Below, piece after piece: positions 43,107 to 51,362 of a stretch of DNA of 64,000 bases. The DNA is from JACTMZ01 sp044359955. GTDB lineage: Bacteria; Verrucomicrobiota; Verrucomicrobiia; Chthoniobacterales; JACTMZ01. The stretch covers positions 140,602 to 204,601 of the forward strand of contig JBIKLF010000003.1 in assembly GCA_044359955.1 (NCBI GenBank), given 5' to 3'. The translations under genes were made by a program, and so were the position numbers. Positions within the stretch are counted from its first letter, which is position 1; each line of letters opens with the position of its first letter. The notes under the pieces were generated by a model that saw only the letters and a program-made list of their open reading frames with translations, did not search any database and was not told the DNA's origin.

Positions 43107-44930
43107 ATGGCTCTGTTGCAGTTGAACTCGGTCTCTCTTCACTACGGGCGGGATTACCTCCTCGACGGAGCCGATCTTTCGATCGAGCGGGGCGAGCGGG
43201 TGGCCTTGTTGGGGCGCAATGGCTGCGGCAAAACCAGCCTGATGAGGCTGATCGCCGGGGAGGAGGGGGCGAGCGCGGGGGAGATTCTTCGTGCGCCCGG
43301 AGCGGTCATGACGCGCTTGGATCAGGAAGTTCCGCAAGGGGTGGAGGGGACGGTGTTCTCGGTGGTGCGGGGCGGGATTTCGCCGACCCGGCACGAGGAG
43401 GATTGGGAGATCGATGTGCGGCTGGAGGATCTGCTGGCCGAAATGCAATTGCCCGCCGAGGCCGCGTTCGGCTCGCTTTCCGGCGGACTGAAACGCCGCG
43501 TTTTGCTGGCCCGGGCGCTGGCCGGGCAGCCGGATTTACTCCTGCTCGATGAGCCGACCAACCATCTCGACCTCAGTTCCATCCTCTGGCTGGAGGATTT
43601 TCTGCTCCGGCACCCGATGAGCCTGCTTTTTGTCACGCACGACCGGACCTTTCTCCGGCGCCTGGCCAACCGGATTGTCGAGCTGGATCGCGGACGGCTT
43701 TTCGGTTGGGCCTGCGACTATGACACATTCCTCCAGCGCAAAGCCGGGGTGCTTGAAGCCGAGTCCGTTCAATGGAAAGCTTTTGACAAAAAACTGGCCC
43801 AGGAGGAGGCGTGGTTGCGTCAGGGAGTCAAAGCACGTCGCACCCGCAACGAGGGCAGGGTGCGGGCCTTGCTTGACCTGCGCCGCGAACGGGCGCGCCG
43901 CCGCGAGCGCTCGGGAACGGCCAAGATGGAGATTCAGGCGGGTGCGGTGTCGGGTCAGCGGGTTTTGCGGGCGGAGGGCATCACCTTCGCGCACCCGGAA
44001 ATGCCCGAGCCGCTGGTCGAGAACTTTTCCACCGAGATTTTCCGCGGGGACAAGATCGGGATTTTGGGTCCGAACGGGTGCGGCAAGACCACCCTGCTCA
44101 AATTGCTCTTGGGGCAGCTCGCCCCGCAGTCCGGACAGGTGACCACGGGGACCAATTTGCAGGTCGTGTATTTGGATCAGCTGCGGGATCAGATCGATTT
44201 GGAGAAGACGGTGGCGGAGAACGTGGCCGGCGTCTCGCAGTCGGTGCATTTCCAAGGCCGCGACCGCAACATCCACAGTTACTTGGGTGATTTCCTCTTC
44301 CGCTCCGACCGCGTACGCATGCCGGCGCGGTTGCTCTCCGGAGGCGAACGCAACCGCCTGCTGCTCGCCCGCCTGTTTTTGCAACCGGCCAATGTCCTGG
44401 TGCTCGATGAGCCGACCAATGATCTGGATGCCGAAACGCTCGAACTGCTCGAGGAATTGTTGGTCAGCTGGGATCAAACCCTGCTCCTCGTTTCCCACGA
44501 CCGCGCCTTTCTCGATGCGGTGGTGACCAGCCTGCTCGTCTTCGAAGGCGGCGGGAAGATTACGGAGGTCAATGGGGGCTACAGCGATTGGCAACGTTGG
44601 TCGGCCCGTGGCGCCGCGGTGCCTCCGGCCGCCGCGCCCGTTCCTGCGAAGTTGGACGGCCCGAAAAAGGAACGCCAGGGACGTGTGGAAAAGTTCCTCA
44701 ACCGGGAACGCCGGGAGTTGGAAGAACTGCCCGGGCTGATCGAGCAATGGGAGGCGGAGCAGGTCCGATTGGCCGCGCAGTTGCAGGACGCGGAACTCTA
44801 CCGCACCAATCCCGCGGCCCTGCCGAAGATCGAGGCGGAATCCACCGCTCTCGAAGCGAAAATCCGCGCGGCTTACAGTCGATGGGAGGAGCTGGAAGCG
44901 AAGCGCTGTGCGTTTGAAGACAAGTTGTAG
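43107..44930 (+). CDS. uup: ABC-F family ATPase (Uup-like)
   Basis: 607 residues, two ABC domains without membrane segments. First: 'LLGRNGCGKTSL', 'LSGGLKRRVLLARALAG', 'LLLLDEPTNHLDL'. Second: 'ILGPNGCGKTTLL', 'LLSGGERNRLLLARLF', 'VLVLDEPTNDLDAETL'. A C-terminal coiled-coil domain ('RERRELEELPGLIEQWEAEQVRLAAQL') is the Uup-type extension. ABC-F proteins act on the ribosome or on DNA branch structures. The ATG at 43107 was chosen. Confidence 0.9.
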   Translation: MALLQLNSVSLHYGRDYLLDGADLSIERGERVALLGRNGCGKTSLMRLIAGEEGASAGEILRAPGAVMTRLDQEVPQGVEGTVFSVVRGGISPTRHEEDWEIDVRLEDLLAEMQLPAEAAFGSLSGGLKRRVLLARALAGQPDLLLLDEPTNHLDLSSILWLEDFLLRHPMSLLFVTHDRTFLRRLANRIVELDRGRLFGWACDYDTFLQRKAGVLEAESVQWKAFDKKLAQEEAWLRQGVKARRTRNEGRVRALLDLRRERARRRERSGTAKMEIQAGAVSGQRVLRAEGITFAHPEMPEPLVENFSTEIFRGDKIGILGPNGCGKTTLLKLLLGQLAPQSGQVTTGTNLQVVYLDQLRDQIDLEKTVAENVAGVSQSVHFQGRDRNIHSYLGDFLFRSDRVRMPARLLSGGERNRLLLARLFLQPANVLVLDEPTNDLDAETLELLEELLVSWDQTLLLVSHDRAFLDAVVTSLLVFEGGGKITEVNGGYSDWQRWSARGAAVPPAAAPVPAKLDGPKKERQGRVEKFLNRERRELEELPGLIEQWEAEQVRLAAQLQDAELYRTNPAALPKIEAESTALEAKIRAAYSRWEELEAKRCAFEDKL

Positions 44931-44933
44931 AAA

Positions 44934-45079
44934 GTAGAAGCGGCAATGCCGTCACCGAATAGGCAAGCGTCGATGGCTCACCAAGGGGCGCCTTCGCGCG
45001 CTCAATCTTGGGGCGTGAAAAGTGGCACGGGCATCTTGCCCGTGACCGACAGACATCATCGGCAGGATGCCGATGCCAC
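44934..45079. repeat. Family D fragment and family C palindrome
   Basis: AAAGTAGAAGCGGCAATGCC (from about 44934) is a family D fragment. At 45022-45079 GTGGCACGGGCATCTTGCCC ... CGGCAGGATGCCGATGCCAC is a palindrome of two hairpins. Relatives of the second element occur at 51303, 56878 and, as fragments, near 49880 and 61241. No gene in this gap. Confidence 0.6.
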
Positions 45080-45103
45080 GGCAGAATTCCGGCCGGGAAT
45101 GTC

Positions 45104-45293
45104 ATACCAAGGGCCCATCGCATTTGGACTTTGTCCTTCGGCCCTGGGGTAGGGTCGGACCTCCGGGCCGACCGCGAACCTTCTCTGGGATTCGACACGG
45201 CCGGTCCAACCGGAACGCAGTGAAGATGGCCCCTAGGCAAAGGCCCAGCCCTACCACTCGATCAATAGTCGAAAAGCAAAAGGACGTTGGTAT
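45104..45293. mobile_element. MITE-like repeat, copy 2 (full length)
   Basis: 190 bp beginning ATACCAA and ending TTGGTAT (terminal inverted repeats), with an internal GGTAGGG..CCCTACC family B unit at 45148-45255. Nearly identical to 48595-48784. The right terminus overlaps the TAA stop of ndh (45293-45295), so the element lies exactly at the end of that gene. No coding capacity. Confidence 0.8.
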
Positions 45294-46531
45294 TACGGCT
45301 GAATAATTCGCGCCCCGCGCTGCCAAGTGAAGTAGGACCAGACCCAGTGAATGAAGACGTTGATGCGGTTTCTCATGTGCATAAGGAAAATGAGGTGGAC
45401 GAAGAGCCACATCATCCAAGCAGGGAAGCCGCGCATTTGCAGGCGGCCTAAGCTGACCACCGCGGCCTTGCGTCCGATCGTCGCCATGCTGCCTTTATCC
45501 CAATAAACAAACGCGGGGCGGGTCCCGGCTTCCGCCTCGGCGGTCACGAGCTTGGCGATGAATTGGCCCATTTGAATGGCCGCCGGCGACACCCCGGGCA
45601 CGATGGCGCCCTTGGGGTCGGTCAGGGCCACGAGATCGCCGGCCGCGAAAACTTCGGGATGACCCGGCAGGCTGAGATCCGGCAGCACCTCGATACGACC
45701 GCTGCGATCGAGCGGAATGCCGGCCAGGGTGCGCGTGACTTCACTGGCTTCCACGCCGGCGGCCCAGATGATGATGTCGGACTCGATGCGCTCGCCGGCC
45801 ATTTGCACAAAGCCCCGGCCCACTTCTTGAACCGGGGAATTCAGATGCACATGGACACCCATGCTGGTCAGCCGCTCGCGGGTGTAGTCGGGTAAATTGC
45901 CGGGAAACATGGGCAGAAGTTTTGGTCCGGCCTCAATGAGGTGCACTTGGGCGCGGGAGGGATCGATGCGGCGGAAATCATCTTTGAGCACTTGGCGCGA
46001 CAACTCGGCGAGTGAACCCGCCATTTCCACGCCGGTCGGACCGCCCCCGACCACCACCATGGTCAGGAGGCGTTCCGTCTCCGCCGCGTCGGCCGCGGAC
46101 TCCGCCCGCTCAAAGGCGAGCAAGACTTCGCGGCGCAGCCGCATGGCATCCTTCAGGCTTTTCAGCCCGTGGGTGTGCTCCTCCCACTCGGGGTGTCCGA
46201 AATAGCCCGTCTTGGCCCCGAGCCCGATGACCAAGTAGTCGTAATCCAACACATGTTCCTTCAAGTGGACCTGACGCGAGGACAAATCGATCCGCGTCAC
46301 TTCATCCATCAAGGTAGTGACATTTTTCTGGGCGGACAAAATCCCGCGCAGGGGTTGCGCCACCTCCGCCATGGTCAGACTGGCCGTGGCCACTTGGTAA
46401 AGCAAAGGTTGGAAGAGGTGGTGATTCCAGCGGTCGACCAAAGTGACGTGGAAACGTTCGTCGGTTAACTTCTGCGCGCAAGCCAAGCCGGCAAAACCGC
46501 CGCCGAGAATAAGGACATGTTTTGTTTTCAT
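45293..46531 (-). CDS. ndh: Type II NADH dehydrogenase (NDH-2)
   Basis: 412 residues. FAD-binding 'VLILGGGFAGLACAQKL', NADH-binding 'MVVVGGGPTGVEMAGSLAEL', and 'PEVFAAGDLVAL' with a C-terminal amphipathic/hydrophobic segment 'WMMWLFVHLIFLMHMRNRINVF' for membrane attachment. Transfers electrons from NADH to quinone without proton pumping. The stop codon coincides with the end of a MITE-like repeat. Confidence 0.93.
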   Translation of the reverse strand: MKTKHVLILGGGFAGLACAQKLTDERFHVTLVDRWNHHLFQPLLYQVATASLTMAEVAQPLRGILSAQKNVTTLMDEVTRIDLSSRQVHLKEHVLDYDYLVIGLGAKTGYFGHPEWEEHTHGLKSLKDAMRLRREVLLAFERAESAADAAETERLLTMVVVGGGPTGVEMAGSLAELSRQVLKDDFRRIDPSRAQVHLIEAGPKLLPMFPGNLPDYTRERLTSMGVHVHLNSPVQEVGRGFVQMAGERIESDIIIWAAGVEASEVTRTLAGIPLDRSGRIEVLPDLSLPGHPEVFAAGDLVALTDPKGAIVPGVSPAAIQMGQFIAKLVTAEAEAGTRPAFVYWDKGSMATIGRKAAVVSLGRLQMRGFPAWMMWLFVHLIFLMHMRNRINVFIHWVWSYFTWQRGARIIQP

Positions 46532-46645
46532 CGAAAAATCCCACGTTTAAACGCCTGCCGGCTCCATCAAGGCTGTAATATTTTCCGGAGACCGCATGGG
46601 AAGGGTGAGGCGGCGAGGGCTAAAACGCGAGCGGAAGACTTGAGT

Positions 46646-46712
46646 AGGCGGTGGACCGCGCTGTCCCCAGCGCGATATCCCAACGACCGCATCGCGCCGG
46701 GACGGGCGTCAT
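46646..46712. repeat. Dispersed repeat family E, diverged copy 3
   Basis: GGCGGTGGACCGCGCTGTCC then CCAGCGCGATATC, followed by GCATCGCGCCGGGACGGGCG: two related palindromic motifs facing each other, similar to 7131-7165 and 8155-8190. Confidence 0.5.
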
Positions 46713-46716
46713 CATT

Positions 46717-47904
46717 TCAACGTTGGTCGTCCGTGACCGGCAGATCGAGAAAGAGTTGCGGGAAGAAGAAATCGTGGGTTTTCGCGGGGAAGGCGATGCG
46801 AAGCGGGCCTTTGGGGCTGGGGGTGATGAAGTAGCCTTCGTTGAGGCCGCGTTTTATGAGGCGGGCGGCCAGGGTCGCGCCTTTGCCGGTGATGTCCTGC
46901 ACGCGGGTGCGGGAAATTTCACCCTCATCCACGAGGGTGCGGACGATCCGCATGAGAGGCTCGCGTTCGCGACGGAGGGCGAGTGTTTCGAACTGGAAGT
47001 AGCGTTCCACGCGGGTGCGAAGAGCGGGCAGGTCGAGCAGTCCACCCATGAATCGGATCTGATCGAGCACGGTCTCGAGGAAGAAAACGCAGAAGGCGGT
47101 CAGGGCGGCGTCGGAAAGGTTGCCGCGTCCGTCGAGATCGCCGCGCCGCGGATGGTCGGCCGCGTCGAGGACGGCATAGTAACGCTCGCGATGGCGGGCC
47201 AAGCCGCGCGAGAGGGTCCACAGTCCCCGGCCGTCCGCCCCGTGCCGGATGAGCAGGGCGTGCGAGTGCAGACGGGCCACGCGTCCGTTGCCGTCACCGA
47301 ACGGATGGATCCAAGCAAGCCGGTGGTGGGCGGCGGCGATGGCGACGAGGCGATCGGTGGAACGGATGGATGGATCGGCGTAAAATTTCCCGAAGCGCGC
47401 AAGGAACTCGGGCAGAGCTGTGAAGTCGGGCGGTGTGTGGCGTCCGACATCGACCATGAAGTCGCGGAGTTGTCCGGGCGTGATGCGGTAGGTGCGTCCG
47501 CTTTTGGTTTGGGCCACGTGCAGCTCGGCGGGGAGGCGTTCGTAGAATTCGCGGTGGAGCCAGCAAAGGAACGCAGGGTTGTAGACATCAATGGACGGGT
47601 CGGCGAGGCGTTCCTCCATATGTTTCTCCGCGGCGAGGTGGGCCAGGCCGAGTTGCTGGTTGTGGCGGCGGGTTTGATCGCGCGAGAAGTCGCGGCGCAG
47701 GGCGCGCTCGATGTCGCGCGGGGCAGTCTTGTGGCCCTCGATGAGATTCGAGTAGTAGCAGTTCATCTCGCGGACCAAATCCGCGGCGGCGTGGAGGACG
47801 TGCGGCGAGTGGACCTGGCCGGTCAGGCGGCCGGCCTCGCGCAGGATGTCGCAGGTGAGTTCGGAAAGGTGCCCGGCCTCCGCTGAAGGCATCAGGGGTT
47901 CCAT
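46717..47904 (-). CDS. Fic-domain protein (AMP-transferase family)
   Basis: 395 residues. The Fic active-site loop 'HHRLAWIHPFGDGNGRVARLH' is complete. An N-terminal inhibitory helix motif 'YYSNLIEGHKT' (S-x-x-x-E-G) lies about 150 residues before it, as in class II Fic proteins. A C-terminal winged-helix-like region follows ('ISRTRVQDITGKGATLAARLIKRGLNEGYF'). Transfers AMP (or similar) to target proteins. The ATG at 47904 is used; a GTG at 47931 would add 9 residues. Confidence 0.88.
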   Translation of the reverse strand: MEPLMPSAEAGHLSELTCDILREAGRLTGQVHSPHVLHAAADLVREMNCYYSNLIEGHKTAPRDIERALRRDFSRDQTRRHNQQLGLAHLAAEKHMEERLADPSIDVYNPAFLCWLHREFYERLPAELHVAQTKSGRTYRITPGQLRDFMVDVGRHTPPDFTALPEFLARFGKFYADPSIRSTDRLVAIAAAHHRLAWIHPFGDGNGRVARLHSHALLIRHGADGRGLWTLSRGLARHRERYYAVLDAADHPRRGDLDGRGNLSDAALTAFCVFFLETVLDQIRFMGGLLDLPALRTRVERYFQFETLALRREREPLMRIVRTLVDEGEISRTRVQDITGKGATLAARLIKRGLNEGYFITPSPKGPLRIAFPAKTHDFFFPQLFLDLPVTDDQR

Positions 47905-47932
47905 GGCGCTGGGATGCCGGTATACGTCCACG

Positions 47933-48046
47933 TTGTGAAGATCTTTGTGAACACCTTATAGCATACGCAAGTAATTGAAAGACAGAATACTAGAGTGGAA
48001 TATAGCCTTGATATCCATCCATTTGTGAAGATGTTTGTGAAGATCG
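47933..48046. promoter_or_regulatory. Paired TTTGTGAAGAT repeats upstream of fic
   Basis: Two pairs of 12-bp-spaced repeats: GTTGTGAAGATC and TTTGTGAACACC (about 47933-47956), then TTTGTGAAGATG and TTTGTGAAGATC (about 48024-48047). The DNA between is clearly A+T-rich compared with its surroundings. This looks like a cooperative operator in the fic promoter region; the binding protein is unknown (possibly Fic's own winged-helix part). Confidence 0.5.
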
Positions 48047-48098
48047 TGATGGGTGGTATAATGCCAAACCCGAAGAGGTTGTGGACTTTACCTCTTAA

Positions 48099-48197
48099 GG
48101 TAGGGACGAGCGGCCCGCTCGTCCGCTCTCTGAAAAACAGACACGCGGGCTCTCCTAGCCGTAGGCTCTGCGAGCCGAAGGTCCGCGTGTCCCTACC
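48099..48197. repeat. Family B paired-hairpin repeat
   Basis: GGTAGGGACGAGCGGCCCGC ... CCGCGTGTCCCTACC: the same GGTAGGG / CCCTACC bounds and GGACGAGCGG..CCGCTCGTCC hairpin as at 23274 and 49975, with an extra inner hairpin CTAGCCGTAGGCTCTGCGAG. Confidence 0.7.
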
Positions 48198-48211
48198 CGA
48201 CAACGTCATTC

Positions 48212-48487
48212 GTGAGTCCAAGCCCTTTGGAGGATTGGTATAACGGCGCCCAAGTGCCCTTCGGGCTCTACGACTTGGCCGACCGTCTTCGCATACGCGG
48301 TTGGCAGGTGCCGGTCTACAGCATGCCGCCGGACCGCGAGGATCTCGTCGTGCAACGTATTCTGGTTCGCAACGGTGTGACCCGCGATCTGGTCGCCGCT
48401 TTGCTCGACGACTTCCGTCGCGCGATCGAATATTTCGAGACGCACCCGGCTGTCACGCCGCTTGGTGCGGAGGAGGGGACGGCGTGA
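48212..48487 (+). pseudogene. C-terminal fragment of glutamate decarboxylase
   Basis: 91 residues: 'GLYDLADRLRIRGWQVPVYSMPPDREDLVVQRILVRNGVTRDLVAALLDDFRRAIEYFETHP' matches the extreme C-terminal domain of GadB-type PLP decarboxylases. The catalytic PLP-binding region (about 350 residues) is missing and the sequence upstream is repeat DNA. A GTG at 48212 could start translation, but the fragment cannot be a decarboxylase by itself. Confidence 0.7.
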
Positions 48488-48536
48488 GGGAGGAAGCAGA
48501 GAGCAGAGGGCTGAGACTTGAAACCTGAGTGAGGTT

Positions 48537-48560
48537 GTGGCGGCGGTGGGGGACCGCCGG
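48537..48560. repeat. Family A palindrome
   Basis: GTGGCGGCGGTGGGGGACCG then CCG, preceded by the flank GACTTGAAACCTGAGTGAGG that also accompanies the palindrome after ribF. Confidence 0.5.
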
Positions 48561-48594
48561 GGCATCATGGGCTTGGTGATTTTGTCTGTGTCCT

Positions 48595-48784
48595 ATACCA
48601 AAGGCCCATCGCCTTGGGACTTTGTCCTTCGGCCCCGGGGTAGGGTCGGACCTCCGGGCCGGCCGCGAACATTCTCTGGGATCCGACGCGGCCGGTCCAA
48701 CCGGAACGCAGTGAAGATGGCCCCTAGGCAAAGGCCCAGCCCTACCACTCGATCAATCGTCGAAAAGCAAAAGGACGTTGGTCT
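48595..48784. mobile_element. MITE-like repeat, copy 3
   Basis: 190 bp from ATACCAA to TTGGTCT, nearly identical to copy 2 (45104-45293), including the internal family B unit (about 48639-48746). The right terminus has one substitution compared with TTGGTAT. It stands between the decarboxylase fragment and the HEPN/MNT pair. Confidence 0.8.
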
Positions 48785-48891
48785 AACAATCATCCGTGCG
48801 ACTGGAGCAGGGGAATGCACGAGGTGCAGTGGGTGGATGCATTGTCTGCTCCCGGACAGCCGCCCTACGGAGTGGAAGACAATAGTTGCCT

Positions 48892-49311
48892 CTACGGACG
48901 GATGGTCACGCCGAGCGCTTCTCCGAGGCGGATGAAGTCTCGGTGGCCGGACTCGACGACCCACCGCAAGACGTCGGTGTCGAGCTCCGCGTATTGGTGA
49001 ACAGCGATATTGCGGAAACCAGCCATGCCGCGGAGGGACTTTGAAAGCGCTGCGTCAATCAGGCCGGCGCGTTCGAGCAGGGTGAAAGCTTCCGCGTTGC
49101 TTTGCGGGACTCCCAAACGCTTGGTGGCGACCACATGCATGGCCATGTCGATCGCCGCTTGGCAGGCCCGTTCGATGTTGAGAGTGAGGGCGTCGACATG
49201 GGTGAAGTTGTTCAACTCGGGGCAGGCCCGCGATTCTTCCTCTACGCGGCGCACACAGCGTTCGATGATGGCTGCCTTGTTGAGCAGCACGTCGTCAGGC
49301 GGCGTAGGCAT
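48892..49311 (-). CDS. HepT-like HEPN-domain RNase toxin
   Basis: 139 residues. Helical HEPN fold with the RNase motif R-x4-H in 'GFRNIAVHQYAELD' near the C-terminus, and 'NIERACQAAIDMAMHVVATKRLG' (DUF86). By family, an RNase inhibited through AMPylation or binding by its MNT partner. The ATG at 49311 (MPTPPDDVLL) overlaps the upstream nucleotidyltransferase gene by 17 bp. Confidence 0.88.
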   Translation of the reverse strand: MPTPPDDVLLNKAAIIERCVRRVEEESRACPELNNFTHVDALTLNIERACQAAIDMAMHVVATKRLGVPQSNAEAFTLLERAGLIDAALSKSLRGMAGFRNIAVHQYAELDTDVLRWVVESGHRDFIRLGEALGVTIRP

Positions 49312-49705
49312 GGAGCACTTCCCGGCGGTTTTCCTGCAGATCGGCATACATGGAGAGTGTCAGCGCGGCGAAGCGTGCGCGTGCTGCAGGGTCGCGCTCG
49401 AAGATGATACGCCCACCGGCCACGGCTTCCTTGGCGTAAACCAAATTGCCCGTGTGCAGAACGCCCAGATCGACCGGGCGGCCGACGAGGCTGGCGAGAT
49501 CGGCGGCCAGTTCCAGACGTGCGCGTCCGGTGAACGACGCGCCGCGCACCGGCAGGAGCGCGATATCGACATCGCTGTCCTCGCGCAAACGGCCCTCCGC
49601 GCCTGATCCCAGAAGGTAAGCGGCGGCGATTTTATCTTCGGCGGCAAGTCGGTCCGCAACCGTTCGGAGAATGGAATCCGCGATTTGGCTGCTGGGTAGA
49701 ATCAT
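49295..49705 (-). CDS. MNT-type minimal nucleotidyltransferase antitoxin
   Basis: 136 residues. Nucleotidyltransferase core 'YLLGSGAEGRLREDSDVDIALL' with the GS and DxD metal residues. The conserved Arg of the usual GSxARG motif is Glu here. Pairs with the HEPN protein encoded directly downstream, matching the MntA-HepT TA type, where MntA AMPylates HepT. Confidence 0.87.
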   Translation of the reverse strand: MILPSSQIADSILRTVADRLAAEDKIAAAYLLGSGAEGRLREDSDVDIALLPVRGASFTGRARLELAADLASLVGRPVDLGVLHTGNLVYAKEAVAGGRIIFERDPAARARFAALTLSMYADLQENRREVLHAYAA

Positions 49706-50133
49706 GACGTCACTTTATTCGTTGCCGGACCAGGCGGCAACGCGCAAGCGCGCCCTCGAAAAGCAGGCTGCGGATGGGAGAAAACGGCAGACCGCGACAC
49801 CAGTCTGTGCAAAGGAGGGGACGGGTTACCATCACTGAGCCGTAACCGGTAGGCGCGGTTTAGGATTTGTTGTAGCTGCGGCATGGGCGTCTTGCCCTTC
49901 GTGATTTCAGGCCCATCGGCAGGCTGGTCGAGGCGACGGGTTTGTTTTTGAACTGACGGTGTTCTTATTTTGTAGGTAGGGACGAGCGGCTCGCTCGTCC
50001 GCTGTCTTTGCCAAGGACACGCAAGCCGCGTGTCCCTACCTTTTGAATGCTGTTCGATCGTTCACGTCGTTTCGGGGTTTCGCAATATTTGCCCCTTGCC
50101 ATCGGGAGGTTAGAGAACGACTGTGCCCGCCTT
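49706..50133. repeat. Gap with family B repeat (49975-50040) and family C fragment
   Basis: 428 bp without a gene. 49880-49925 carries a family C-like fragment (GGCATGGGCGTCTTGCCC, GCCCATCGGCAGG). 49975-50040 is a complete family B element GGTAGGGACGAGCGGCTCGC ... GCGTGTCCCTACC. The remainder should hold the promoters of the divergent MNT/HEPN pair and the Ntn hydrolase gene; no clear consensus seen. Confidence 0.6.
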
Positions 50134-51273
50134 ATGAAGAAGATCCTGCCCGCCCTGCTCGTTATCGCCGCGCTGCTGCTCCCAGCCCCCGCCGCGCAGG
50201 CCTGCACCTCGATCATGGTCACGGATGCGGATGGACGCGCTTATCACGGAAGAACGCTGGAATACAGTTCGCTTCTGCCGACGGACATGACCTATTTCCC
50301 GGCCGGTTCGAAAGTCGTTTCTTCCACGCCGTCCGGGGGCGCGGGCCTGACCTTTGAGACCAAATACGCCATGTTGGGCATGTCCTTTAAGGTTGTACCC
50401 TCCGCCAAGCAGGTGACCTTTGCTGAAGCGATCAACGACCAAGGGATCAGCTTTACTGCGAATTGGTTGACCGGCACGGATTCTCCCCCCGTGGGTCAGG
50501 ACGAGGCCCGGATTTTGGCCGCCAATGATTTGGGTGCCTGGGTTTTGGGAAACTTCAAAACCGTGGCAGAAGTCAAAGAGGCCATGACCAATGGCCAAAC
50601 CGAGTTTTGGGTGCCGGTGACCAAGCTCGATCCCGAGGCTCCTCTACCGTTGCACTATGCGATCCATGACAAAAGCGGGAACTCGATCGTGGTGGAATTC
50701 ACGGATGGGAAGGTCAACATTTACGACAATCCCGTCGGCGTGATGACCAATGGCCCGTTTTTCCCCTGGCATTTGACCAATCTTCAAAATTACACCTTCA
50801 GTAATGTCGACAAAGACACGGCGCAACTGGGCAAGCTCAAGATTGCGACGCAGGACGGGGGCATCGCGTTGAGCGCTCTGCCCTCCGCGGAAACCTCGCA
50901 GGGCCGCTTCGTCAAAGCGGCTTTTTATGCCAATTACGTGCGCAAAGCCAAGACGCCCGACGAGGCCGTGGTCACGCTGGCGCACCTGATGAATAATTTC
51001 GATCGTCCCTATGACTTGACGGTGGATGAGGCGGGCGGCACGGGGGACGGAGTCAGGGCCGAAGGCGCCTCGAGCGAAGTCACCGTTTGGACGACCCTGC
51101 AGGACCTGTCCCGCAACCTTTTCTATTTCCGCAGCATCGAGGCAATGAACTGGGCGGTCATCGATATGAACAAGCTGAAGGATGTCAAAGAGGTGAAGTC
51201 AATCTCCTCCCTCGACGTGGACAAGGCCGGGGCTGACTCCTTCAAGTTGTTTTATCCGGAGCAGGGATCTTAG
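50134..51273 (+). CDS. Secreted Ntn amide hydrolase (choloylglycine/penicillin V acylase family), paralogue 1
   Basis: 379 residues. The signal peptide ends AAQA, with Cys24 directly after, so processing would expose the catalytic N-terminal Cys ('CTSIMVTDADGRAYHGRTLEY'). The Arg and acidic residue of GRTLEY, the Asn in 'GVMTNGPFFPWHLTNLQNY' and the Arg in 'QGRFVKAAFYANYV' match family catalytic positions. Likely a periplasmic linear-amide hydrolase; the substrate (penicillin V, acyl-homoserine lactone, bile salt or N-acyl amino acid) is unknown. Closest in the window to paralogue 2. Confidence 0.88.
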   Translation: MKKILPALLVIAALLLPAPAAQACTSIMVTDADGRAYHGRTLEYSSLLPTDMTYFPAGSKVVSSTPSGGAGLTFETKYAMLGMSFKVVPSAKQVTFAEAINDQGISFTANWLTGTDSPPVGQDEARILAANDLGAWVLGNFKTVAEVKEAMTNGQTEFWVPVTKLDPEAPLPLHYAIHDKSGNSIVVEFTDGKVNIYDNPVGVMTNGPFFPWHLTNLQNYTFSNVDKDTAQLGKLKIATQDGGIALSALPSAETSQGRFVKAAFYANYVRKAKTPDEAVVTLAHLMNNFDRPYDLTVDEAGGTGDGVRAEGASSEVTVWTTLQDLSRNLFYFRSIEAMNWAVIDMNKLKDVKEVKSISSLDVDKAGADSFKLFYPEQGS

Positions 51274-51302
51274 GCCGGATCGCTTCTGCTCTTGCAGGAT
51301 TT

Positions 51303-51361
51303 GTGGCATCGGCATCTTGCCGATGATGTCTTTGCTTCACGGGCAGGGAAGTCCGTGCCAC
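51303..51361. repeat. Family C palindromic repeat
   Basis: GTGGCATCGGCATCTTGCCG ... CACGGGCAGGGAAGTCCGTG then CCAC: same two-hairpin design as 45022-45079. It ends 1 bp before the stop codon of the convergent lipase-like gene and may act as terminator for both genes. Confidence 0.65.
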
Positions 51362-51362
51362 T

